Below the pieces are notes generated by a model, which made no database searches, was not told where the DNA came from, and saw only the letters and a program-made list of their open reading frames with translations. Both the position numbers and the translations under genes were made by a program. This document shows, piece after piece, positions 1 through 7,458 of a DNA stretch of 64,000 nt; position 1 is the first letter of the stretch, and each line of letters begins with the position of its first letter. This DNA comes from Chitinophagaceae bacterium (lineage in GTDB: Bacteria > Bacteroidota > Bacteroidia > Chitinophagales > Chitinophagaceae): positions 43,592-107,591 of the forward strand of contig JAFKGR010000015.1 of assembly GCA_017307735.1 (NCBI GenBank), given 5' to 3'.

Positions 1-1
1 G

Positions 2-478
2 CTCCAGGAAGATTTTGCACGGCGCAATGCAAAAATTATTGCCGTTAGTGTGGACTCCGCTGAATCGCATAAAAAATGGATACAGGATATTAATGAGGTT
101 GGAAATACAGATGTAAAATATCCGATCATCGGCGACCCTGAAAGGAAAGTAGCCAATCTCTACGGAATGATACATCCCAAAGCGGATGACACGCATACCG
201 TGCGCACTGTTTTTATCATTGATCCGCAAAAGAAGGTAAGGATGACGCTTACTTACCCGGCTGCCACAGGACGCAATTTCAAAGAAATTCTGCGCGTGCT
301 GGATGCCATACAACTTACAGATCATTACAGCGTTTCCACTCCCGTGGAATGGGAACAGGGCGATGATGTAATTGTGGGTGGAAAAATAAAAACGGAAGAT
401 ATTGATGCTAAATTTCCGAAAGGACATAAGGTGATTAAACCTTATCTGAGAACAACGCCTCAGCCAGACCTGGAATAA
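2..478 (+). CDS. 1-Cys peroxiredoxin (Prx6 type), 5'-truncated by window edge
   Basis: The reading frame is open from base 2, so only the C-terminal ~158 residues are present. They match the C-terminal half of Prx6-type 1-Cys peroxiredoxins (AhpC/TSA family), cytosolic enzymes that reduce H2O2 and alkyl hydroperoxides. Landmarks are IAVSVDSAESHKKWI, the strand YPIIGDPERKVANLYGM, the conserved R-T-V-F-I-I-D-P segment, and the family-specific tail TPVEWEQGDDVIV typical of the extended Prx6 C-terminus. The peroxidatic Cys (PVCTTE region) lies outside the window. A strong terminator follows 15 bases after the stop, so this is the end of a transcription unit. Confidence 0.9.
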   Translation, partial: LQEDFARRNAKIIAVSVDSAESHKKWIQDINEVGNTDVKYPIIGDPERKVANLYGMIHPKADDTHTVRTVFIIDPQKKVRMTLTYPAATGRNFKEILRVLDAIQLTDHYSVSTPVEWEQGDDVIVGGKIKTEDIDAKFPKGHKVIKPYLRTTPQPDLE

Positions 479-493
479 TAATTTTTCTTAAAT

Positions 494-536
494 GCCCGGT
501 GGCAAAGGATTTGAAAGATTCGCTTCCGGGCTTTTT
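494..536 (+). terminator. Rho-independent terminator after peroxiredoxin
   Basis: GCCCGG (494-499) pairs with CCGGGC (526-531) and is followed directly by TTTTTAT. The 26-base loop is long but the GC stem plus T-run is convincing. Confidence 0.75.
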
Positions 537-579
537 ATACTTATCCCGTAAAATTTAGTTTAAGAAAACTTCAAGGCGC

Positions 580-1206
580 GTGAACTTTCTGCGAAGACAT
601 TGGTTTGATATCGGTGGAATAATGGGAGGAGTTATTCTTATTTTTCTATTCTTCGCATGTCACAAATTATCAAACTACCAGATGCTGATGTGGCTGAATC
701 TGGTATCTCTCTTCTTTCATCAAATGGAAGAATACCGGATTGTGGGAACTTTTCCGGGTATGATAAACAGCGTCATGTTTCACAGCGATTTACCCGATCG
801 TTATCCGTTAAATACCAATACTTCCTTTTTAATCAATGTGGGCATAGGCTGGACTATTTATTTGCTGGCGGCATTGGCGGGCAAACAGTATATCTGGCTC
901 GGGATGGCTTCCATTTTAGTATCGCTTGGAAACATCATCGCACACACCTTTATTTTTAATATCAGGGGAAAAACTTTTTTCAATGCGGGCTTGGCGACAT
1001 GCTGGATTTTCTTTGTTCCTTGTGTTTTTTATTTTTTCAAAATAATTTACCGGGAGAATTTGGTTACCGGAAAAGATTTTTTAATTGGCGTTCCACTGGG
1101 GATTGTTATAAACATTGCAGGTGTATTTAAACCCATAAAATGGCTTGCCGACAGAAATACAACTTATATTTTCAAAACGAATCAATTATTACCAAAAGAC
1201 CGTTAG
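580..1206 (+). CDS. HXXEE-domain integral membrane protein
   Basis: A 208-residue, strongly hydrophobic protein with about five or six membrane segments. Residues 47-51 read HQMEE, the motif that names the HXXEE family (function unknown). Further conserved-looking features are the His of IAHTFIFNIRG and a cluster of Phe/Trp near residues 135-155. The start is GTG at 580; no upstream ATG is in frame without crossing the preceding terminator. The following DUF4345 gene is also a small membrane protein in the same direction, so the two may be co-transcribed. No catalytic function can be assigned. Confidence 0.75.
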   Translation: MNFLRRHWFDIGGIMGGVILIFLFFACHKLSNYQMLMWLNLVSLFFHQMEEYRIVGTFPGMINSVMFHSDLPDRYPLNTNTSFLINVGIGWTIYLLAALAGKQYIWLGMASILVSLGNIIAHTFIFNIRGKTFFNAGLATCWIFFVPCVFYFFKIIYRENLVTGKDFLIGVPLGIVINIAGVFKPIKWLADRNTTYIFKTNQLLPKDR

Positions 1207-1234
1207 AATTTTTTTTAATCAGAAATACCAATAT

Positions 1235-1609
1235 ATGATAATAGCAAACAGCATCTTGTTGGGCCTTGTTGCACTGATATGTTTCCTGGGAGGCATAAAT
1301 CTTCTGCTAAAGGGCTCCATGCATTTTTTGCCAAAGGAAACGCCCGCACAGCCTGTGCTGGATAATCTTTTCAGATTCCTTAGCGGTATTTATTTCAGCG
1401 GCGGATTTGTAATGGCGTACGCTGCACTTCATGTTAAAGATGCAGGAAATGTAATTTACTTTTTGGGACTCATGGTGGTGTTCTCGGGAATAGGGCGTTT
1501 GTATTCCAGGTTAAAAGTTGGATCAGCCGGCAAATATTTTGACAGTATGATGATTGTAGAAATTTTGCTCGGGCTGGCAATCATTATCCTGAAATGGTTG
1601 GGAAAATAA
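1235..1609 (+). CDS. DUF4345 small membrane protein
   Basis: A 124-residue protein with about four membrane helices. The arrangement (glycine-rich first helix, then FRFLSGIYFSGGFVMAYA, then a glycine-rich helix ending IGRLYSRLKVG) is characteristic of the DUF4345 family, whose function is unknown. The frame extends upstream to a TTG at 1145, but that would overlap the HXXEE gene by 62 bases and add a non-homologous N-terminus. The ATG at 1235 gives the normal family length of about 125 residues and was chosen. Gap to the preceding stop is 28 bases. Confidence 0.75.
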   Translation: MIIANSILLGLVALICFLGGINLLLKGSMHFLPKETPAQPVLDNLFRFLSGIYFSGGFVMAYAALHVKDAGNVIYFLGLMVVFSGIGRLYSRLKVGSAGKYFDSMMIVEILLGLAIIILKWLGK

Positions 1610-2641
1610 AATACGATTTCCGGAATCTGTATCGGGGAATATCTAAATGTTTAGTTTTAGAATGACGAGGATTTTGTTTTCTGTTGATTTGATTGTCTCT
1701 GTTTTTTCGCGCATCCTGCCCTCCCGCGATTGTTTGGGTATCGTGCTCAGATATTTCTGAAGAAAGTTTGCACACTTCATTAGTTTGATAATTGAACCCA
1801 AATTTTGCAGTTGGCTGCAAAACGACTAAGAAAGCCTAATGCTCAAATAAAATATTTTCGCAAAGGCTTTCTAAGTCGGGGTTACCGGGATGCTTCCCAC
1901 AACCCTTACGCACTTTGAAGTAGCCTTTAGTGCTACTGCAAAATCCCGGTTAAATAAGAAAAGCGACTTGAGGTATAACTGCCGGATGATAATTCTAATG
2001 TGAATAGGGTAAACTATTTCTGAAAAGTGTATCAAAAAATTCACAGCGGTATTTTCCTCATATACTATTTTGGGAAAAAAGTTTTGCAACAACCGGATTG
2101 ATTTTACTTTAACATCATTTATACGGGTTGAATCCGATGCAACAAAGGATCGTCAAAAATTCTACATTTTACCTTTTTCCGGCTCCCTTCAGGCTGGGCT
2201 TTATTGAAATTATTCCGGGGTTTTGATTTTCGTATCTCCGTATTTTTTCCGGAAATGGAATTATAATTCTGCCCCTTTGGCATGATTTTTCCAGCGCGTT
2301 GCAGCAGCAGTTTGAGCAGTTTTCAGGCTGAATGAATATATCATAAAATTGGTTTCTGTATAAAAAGTGAATTCAATAAACTTTTAGAGGAAAGTCTTTT
2401 CAGGTAATGTTTACATCGTGAAACATTTTCTGAAAAAAGGAAATACCGCCGATTCAAATACCGATGGGATTGTAGAAAGTGAAACAATGAAAACTTTTCT
2501 AATGCTGAAAGTTTTATCCGAAATACACCTTGGGAAATGGAAAGATTTTCTACGAAGAAGGCTGATTATTTTGCTCTGAACTTTTTGTTTATATCCGGTG
2601 TTCCGGTGTACAGAAACGCTAAAACTTAAAAAGACCATAAC
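1610..2641. other. Gene-poor 1-kb stretch upstream of the NO reductase operon
   Basis: No frame here looks like a protein: open frames are short, on conflicting strands and of low-complexity composition. It contains structured repeat copy A (1792-1955). A 51-codon frame from a GTG at 2418 is open to a TGA but has no recognisable family. The promoter of the nor genes must lie in the last part; no clear FNR-type TTGAC-N4-GTCAA site or TAnnTTTG box was found by eye. Confidence 0.5.
1792..1955. repeat. Structured interspersed repeat, copy A
   Basis: The first 55 bases match 51 of 55 bases at 15772-15826, and bases 1860-1895 match 31 of 36 bases at 15965-16000; both copies also end with AATCCCGGTT. 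Inside are a hairpin TTTGCAG-TTGG-CTGCAAA (about 1805-1822), an inverted pair GACTAAGAAAGCCT / AGGCTTTCTAAGTC enclosing a short AT-rich loop, and an outer pair ACCGGGAT / ATCCCGGT. The layout of nested inverted repeats with a variable interior resembles a small non-autonomous mobile element or REP-like element. No coding capacity is apparent. Confidence 0.65.
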
Positions 2642-2878
2642 ATGCATTCAAAGCGGCAAACATTCATTATTGCTTTTTTGCTGAACATCGTGTTTGTCCT
2701 GATTTCAACACCATGGGAATTCGGGCATACCTATTTCGGCGACTCAAAAATCGCATGGATAATTTATTATGTTATCGGTTTCGCTTTTAGCCTTTACGTT
2801 ACCTGGGCTTTTTTGAGAGCGCTCAAATTGCTGTTGAATCATATAGGCCACCATTTAAAAGAGGAAAACCATGAGTAG
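2642..2878 (+). CDS. Small two-helix membrane protein of the nor operon
   Basis: A 78-residue protein with two predicted membrane helices (about residues 7-25 and 38-62), a conserved-looking STPWEFGHTYFG loop between them and a charged, histidine-containing tail. I do not recognise the family. Its stop overlaps the norC start by 8 bases, so it is translationally coupled to the nitric oxide reductase genes and is probably an accessory or assembly subunit; that role is inferred only from position. Confidence 0.6.
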   Translation: MHSKRQTFIIAFLLNIVFVLISTPWEFGHTYFGDSKIAWIIYYVIGFAFSLYVTWAFLRALKLLLNHIGHHLKEENHE

Positions 2879-3848
2879 TTTTATTGAAAAAGAAAAAAAA
2901 GCACGGCGGGCAGCGATTTGGATTATCGGAGGAATGATTGGTATATGGATCGTACTCAGCATATTTTCTTTTACGGATTCAGCAGCCAGAAAACGACCGG
3001 ATACCACGCAGGTCACATTTGCCGGACAAACCGCCTTGCGCGGGAAACAGGTATTTCAGGCATATAATTGTATGGACTGCCATACGATGGTGGGCAACGG
3101 AGCTTATTTTGCACCTGATCTTACGAAGATATACGATCACACGGGCCCAGCCTGGCTGAAGGCTTATTTAAGTTCTCCCGGAACCTATCCTACAAGAGCC
3201 ATTGTCAATGTGAATCTTCAGGAACTTATTCAATCCGGCGCTGTCGGGCCAACGACTTTGGACGATTACCTGGCAAAATATCCCGGCGCAAAAAGCAGAG
3301 TTGAGGAAAGAGGCGGCGTGCAGGCGCTGATGCCAAACTTAGGATTTTCTGCCGATGACATCAAGGCGCTGATTGCCTTTCTTAAATATTCATCCAAACT
3401 GAATACCGGCGGGTGGCCTCCGAAAGTGATTGCCAGCCAGTCTGTGATCCAAAGAGAGGCCGAAAAACTGGAAAGTGAAAGTGGTTTAATAAAATCCAGG
3501 GTTACCGGTGAACTCAAGTCGCCAAATTCATCAGGCGCCGGCGGTGCAGGTTCATCTCCTATCGCTCTGGGAAAGGAACAAACCATAAATCTGGGTTGCG
3601 CCGCATGTCATTCGGTGGACGGGTCAAAATTGGTGGGGCCGAGTTTTAAAGGATTGTTCGGATCGCAGGTGTCGCTGGATGGCGGCAGAACGGTCACGGC
3701 AGATACAGCCTATATCAGGAAATCTATTCTGGAACCCAATGCGGATATCGTGAAAGGTTTTCCGAAGAGTGTGATGCCTGCATTTGGCGGAACGCTCACC
3801 GATGAACAGATATCAGATATTATTCAATACATCAAATCTTTAAAATAA
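2871..3848 (+). CDS. norC: Nitric oxide reductase subunit C with an extra cytochrome c domain
   Basis: NorC is the membrane-anchored cytochrome c that feeds electrons to NorB for 2 NO to N2O reduction. Residues 14-34 form the single N-terminal anchor. The first heme c motif is CMDCH at 67-71, followed by the NorC-like segment GNGAYFAPDLTKIYDHTGPAW. Unlike the usual ~150-residue mono-heme NorC, this protein is 325 residues and carries a second c-type domain with CAACH at 243-247 and a distal-Met candidate in SVMPAFGGTL; that domain resembles the cytochrome c tail of caa3-type oxidase subunit II. A Ser/Gly-rich linker (about 215-232) joins the domains. It is coupled to the upstream small protein and lies 5 bases before norB. 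Confidence 0.85.
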   Translation: MSSFIEKEKKARRAAIWIIGGMIGIWIVLSIFSFTDSAARKRPDTTQVTFAGQTALRGKQVFQAYNCMDCHTMVGNGAYFAPDLTKIYDHTGPAWLKAYLSSPGTYPTRAIVNVNLQELIQSGAVGPTTLDDYLAKYPGAKSRVEERGGVQALMPNLGFSADDIKALIAFLKYSSKLNTGGWPPKVIASQSVIQREAEKLESESGLIKSRVTGELKSPNSSGAGGAGSSPIALGKEQTINLGCAACHSVDGSKLVGPSFKGLFGSQVSLDGGRTVTADTAYIRKSILEPNADIVKGFPKSVMPAFGGTLTDEQISDIIQYIKSLK

Positions 3849-3853
3849 CGGAA

Positions 3854-5770
3854 ATGAATTTTCAGTATAAAACCCAGGCCTTTTCTTACCGTTTTTTTGT
3901 GTTGATGCTGATTCTTTTTGCCGTTCAGATTTTGTTCGGATTATTGCTGGCGCTGATTCAGTTGGATCCTGATCTGTTGAAGGGAACGCTTAATTTTAAT
4001 GTAGCTCGGGCATTCCATCTTAATCTGGCAGTGGTCTGGATCGTCACCGGTTTTATGGGTACCATACTCTTCGTAGGTCCTTTGCTGGGTAAAAAAGATA
4101 TCAGGCCTTTCTGGCTGATAAAATTTCTGTTCTATGCGCTGATAGTTATTGTAATCTGGACTGCATGTACTTTGCCCCTTGCACAAAAAGGAATTGCCGG
4201 ATGGATCGGAAACACGCCCTGGTTGCAACAGGGAAAAGAATATCTGGAAGGGGGAAGAATAACGGACGTTTTGTTGTTGGTCGGCTTTACAATTTTTGCG
4301 TATCTCACTCTTTTTATGTTTCCCAGAAAAGTAAAAACCTGGAACGAAATGCACTGGGGGCTTGCAATCGGAGTATGTGCATTGGCAGGCGTGTGGGTAT
4401 TCTCATTGATTTCTGCCAAAAACCTGGATACCCAGGAATATTTTCGCTGGTATGTCGTCCATTATTGGGTTGAAGCGGTTTGGGAAATAATCCATATTAC
4501 GCTGATCGGTTTTTTGTTGTCAAAGTTTTTTGGCGCTGATGAAAAAGAGGTTGGATTTGCTGTATTTTGGGGAGTTAGCCTCGTAGTCCTGAGTGGACTC
4601 ATTGGAAATTCACACCATTACTTCTGGATTGGCACACCTGCTTTCTGGCAATTCTGGGGTTCATTATTCAGCGCGCTGGAACCATTGCCTTTGATCTTCT
4701 GTCTGTGGCATGTTTATCTGGATGAAAAACACGGAATAACTCCGGTTGAGAACAGACCGGCTTTCTATTTTATTTTTGGTTCAGCCTTATTTGAGTCTAT
4801 GGGCGCAGGCGTATTGGGTTTTACGATGACCATGGCTTATGCTAATATCTGGGAACACGGAACCTGGCTCACCGCGGCGCACGGACATCTTGCGCTTTTC
4901 GGCGCTTTTGGCCTGCTGGTCATCGGGGCCACTTATGAAGCAGTCAGAAAATATAAAAATATTTACAGGTTCAGAGGGTATCTTGGTAAACTAAGTTTTT
5001 GGTTGCTTTTCATCGGACTGGTTGGGATCATGGGAAGCTTTGCTTATGGAGGTACCAAAGAAATTTTTGTATATCGTATCCTGGGGTTAGACTGGTGGGC
5101 ACATCAGGTGCGGCCGGCAATGGCAAATGCAAGGGTGCTTTTGGGATTTTCAGCCCTTGTATTTATAGCCGGAGCCATCATCCTTATTTATGATCTTTTC
5201 ACGATGAAGAACCGGGAAATTTCTGAAGAAGAACAATTCGCACGGAATAATAAACTTGGTTCGTCAAGCCGGATCAGTATGTGGAGAAAAAACATGATGC
5301 CCGTTGAATTCGGAATCTGGCTGGGAGGAATCTGGTTTTTTGGCCTGGTTGTAACCGGAGGCGTTTTTTCTTTTAATCTGCACAGTGTGAGAGCCGGCGA
5401 CCCTACCATTCCGTTTATTCTTATGGGGATTGGATACATCGGACTGATATTGACAACGCTTCTTTTTGCGGTCAGGTTTCTTCAGGCATTTGAGCAACGC
5501 CAGAACATGCTACAGGTATTACAAAATACGGACAATGAAAATCTTTGCGTTATAGACTTAAAGCCTGTAATCCAGGTGAGAGACAAAGAAAAATTGATAC
5601 TCGAGGCCTTCAATCGTTTGAATTATGGGGAGGCCTTTGTGATGGTCTCAGATAAAAATCTATCTGAACAACACCCTGTTCTGCACAAAGTACTGGGAGT
5701 CAGTTTTGCGTGGGAAAGTCTGGAAGAAGGGCCGCAGGAATGGAAAGTCAAGATAGGAAAACTGAATTAA
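3854..5770 (+). CDS. norB: Nitric oxide reductase subunit B fused to a DUF2249 domain
   Basis: Heme-copper-superfamily catalytic subunit reducing NO to N2O in the inner membrane. Ligand candidates are all present: H55 (low-spin heme b), H203 with E207 (FeB site), H254-H255 (FeB), and H343/H345 in AAHGHLALFG (heme b3 and low-spin heme b). About twelve membrane helices occupy residues 1-540. Typical cNorB is ~450-470 residues; here the length is 638, and residues ~560-638 form a soluble tail with ESLEEGPQEWKVKIGK, the signature of the TusA-like DUF2249 domain. It follows norC by 5 bases. No norD/norQ genes are adjacent. The quinol-oxidising N-terminal extension of qNor is absent, consistent with the separate NorC. 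Confidence 0.88.
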   Translation: MNFQYKTQAFSYRFFVLMLILFAVQILFGLLLALIQLDPDLLKGTLNFNVARAFHLNLAVVWIVTGFMGTILFVGPLLGKKDIRPFWLIKFLFYALIVIVIWTACTLPLAQKGIAGWIGNTPWLQQGKEYLEGGRITDVLLLVGFTIFAYLTLFMFPRKVKTWNEMHWGLAIGVCALAGVWVFSLISAKNLDTQEYFRWYVVHYWVEAVWEIIHITLIGFLLSKFFGADEKEVGFAVFWGVSLVVLSGLIGNSHHYFWIGTPAFWQFWGSLFSALEPLPLIFCLWHVYLDEKHGITPVENRPAFYFIFGSALFESMGAGVLGFTMTMAYANIWEHGTWLTAAHGHLALFGAFGLLVIGATYEAVRKYKNIYRFRGYLGKLSFWLLFIGLVGIMGSFAYGGTKEIFVYRILGLDWWAHQVRPAMANARVLLGFSALVFIAGAIILIYDLFTMKNREISEEEQFARNNKLGSSSRISMWRKNMMPVEFGIWLGGIWFFGLVVTGGVFSFNLHSVRAGDPTIPFILMGIGYIGLILTTLLFAVRFLQAFEQRQNMLQVLQNTDNENLCVIDLKPVIQVRDKEKLILEAFNRLNYGEAFVMVSDKNLSEQHPVLHKVLGVSFAWESLEEGPQEWKVKIGKLN

Positions 5771-5863
5771 AAAGACCCGGTCTGAAGATTTAATTCCAAA
5801 TTTTCAGATTAATGCAATTAAAACTGTGCAGCTTTAATAGAATGGTAGATCAGGGAAACTTCT

Positions 5864-6739
5864 TTAGTGCTTCACAATTTCTTTGACAATCCCACCCTGT
5901 GGTTCGCGTACCGTTTGTGTAAAGATGAATGCTTTGGGGTCTATGGAGTGTACAATATTTCTGAGCCTGCGCACTTCAAGGCGGGTAACAATCGTAAAAA
6001 TAATATCCACCTCATTGCTCACTTCAAAAGATTCTTTCATAAACCCGCGCTCTCCTTTATAAACCGTAATTCCTTTGCTGAGCGTCAATACCAGTACTCT
6101 TTTAATTTCTTCACTATTGGCCGAAATGATGGTGACACCGGTATAAGCTTCAATTCCCTCGATCACATATTTTGTGGTTTGCCCTGCAATGATATACGTG
6201 AGAATGGCATACAAAGCAGTATCTACCTTCAGGAATATGGCGGCCAGAATGAAGATGATCATGTTGAGTCCCAGAATAATTTCTGTAATGCTGAATCCGC
6301 TTTTCTTCATCGTCAATTGGGCTATTACTTCCATTCCGTCAAATGTGCCGCCGCCTCTCATAGCCAATCCGATTCCAATGCCGATAAAGAACCCGCCGAA
6401 TACGGCGATCAATAATTTATCGTGAGTAAGTTCTGGAAAAGGAACAAAGTATAGCATGATGGCAATTAGGACGATGGTCAGGCTGCTCCTGATTCCGAAT
6501 TTTCTGTTCACTTTAAAGAAAGCCAGCAGGACAAAGGGGATATTAAGTATAATCAATAACAGTCCTAAATTCCAGTCATACACTTCAAAAAGCAACAAGG
6601 AGATACCTGTAATTCCTCCGTCCAAAAAGTGGTTGGGCACGAGAAAGCTTTTTAGGGCAAAAGAAGCTGAAATCACACTCAGGATGAGATAAATCACATC
6701 CGAAGCTGAAAATAGGTGATCATGCTTTTTTGAAGACAT
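5864..6739 (-). CDS. YitT family membrane protein (DUF161-DUF2179)
   Basis: A 291-residue protein with five or six N-terminal membrane helices (about 12-190), including the repeated glycine-rich segments FLDGGITGISLL and RGGGTFDGMEVIAQL that define the YitT/DUF161 family. The C-terminal soluble part (about 200-285) is the DUF2179 domain, with TVYKGERGF and VDIIFTIVTRLEVRRL. The transported substrate or other function is not established for the family. The gene lies 12 bases downstream of the HD-domain gene on the same strand, so they probably form a two-gene unit. Confidence 0.85.
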   Translation of the reverse strand: MSSKKHDHLFSASDVIYLILSVISASFALKSFLVPNHFLDGGITGISLLLFEVYDWNLGLLLIILNIPFVLLAFFKVNRKFGIRSSLTIVLIAIMLYFVPFPELTHDKLLIAVFGGFFIGIGIGLAMRGGGTFDGMEVIAQLTMKKSGFSITEIILGLNMIIFILAAIFLKVDTALYAILTYIIAGQTTKYVIEGIEAYTGVTIISANSEEIKRVLVLTLSKGITVYKGERGFMKESFEVSNEVDIIFTIVTRLEVRRLRNIVHSIDPKAFIFTQTVREPQGGIVKEIVKH

Positions 6740-6751
6740 ATCTGATAATCT

Positions 6752-7330
6752 TTATTTTATTAGAGATTTAATCAATTGCAAGTTCTTGAGTTTTGTTGGT
6801 CTTCTTTTTTGTTTTGCGGTTTCTGTAAAATACGAATGACTTTCCAAAAACCTCTCCTGCATTCTGTTCCATTCATCTTCGTTTGATAAAACCCCTGTCA
6901 GTTTCAGTTCTTCAAATAACTTCTTATCAATGGTAAAAAAATCGTCACGTCCCAGATAATCCAAATCCGCATCAGCCAAAATTTCACCCAAATGATTCTG
7001 GGGTGATTGGGGGACTTTGGTTGCCATGATAATTTTTTTGATCCTGCTGATCTGTTCGTTTGAATAGCCATACAACGGCAGATATTGTTCAGCAATCTCA
7101 CACGATTTTTGTTCGTGGCCTTTTGACCCGAAGATATAACCTGAATCGTGAAATAATGCTGCGGTCAGCAATAAAGTTAAGTCATCTCCATTTATTTTTT
7201 CCGCACGGGCTATTTCCTTTGCAGCATGGATTACATCCGATGTGTGGGAAGCATTGTGATAGACCAAATAGGAGGGCAATTTCTCTTCTAATTTTTTCAG
7301 AATAACATTTCTGACAGACTGGTAATCCAT
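6752..7330 (-). CDS. HD-domain phosphohydrolase
   Basis: A 192-residue soluble protein with the metal-binding HD signature: H25/H29 in YHNASHTSDV, the H61-D62 pair in AALFHDSGYIFG, H72 in GSKGHEQKS, and a late Asp in ADADLDYLG. Such stand-alone HD proteins hydrolyse phosphate mono- or diesters, often nucleotides, but the substrate cannot be read from sequence. There is no RelA-type synthetase or GAF/PAS sensor domain. It is the first gene of a pair with the YitT-like gene. Confidence 0.8.
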   Translation of the reverse strand: MDYQSVRNVILKKLEEKLPSYLVYHNASHTSDVIHAAKEIARAEKINGDDLTLLLTAALFHDSGYIFGSKGHEQKSCEIAEQYLPLYGYSNEQISRIKKIIMATKVPQSPQNHLGEILADADLDYLGRDDFFTIDKKLFEELKLTGVLSNEDEWNRMQERFLESHSYFTETAKQKRRPTKLKNLQLIKSLIK

Positions 7331-7458
7331 TTATTTCTTTAAGTTTAAGAGATGTTTAATTTCTATGGTATTGGACTTTGCTTACACAAGGTACATAGCC
7401 ATCTCCGAAAATCTAAAATATCGTTTTAAATTTAAAGTGGTGAAAAAACTTTTTAGCT

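Noticed and set aside
1584..1820. 78-codon minus-strand frame covering the left end of repeat copy A
   Set aside because: Its sequence is not protein-like and it overlaps the DUF4345 stop and the structured repeat.
2411..2647. 78-codon minus-strand frame upstream of the nor operon
   Set aside because: Low-complexity Ser/Phe-rich sequence, reaches into the nor start region and has no neighbours on its strand.
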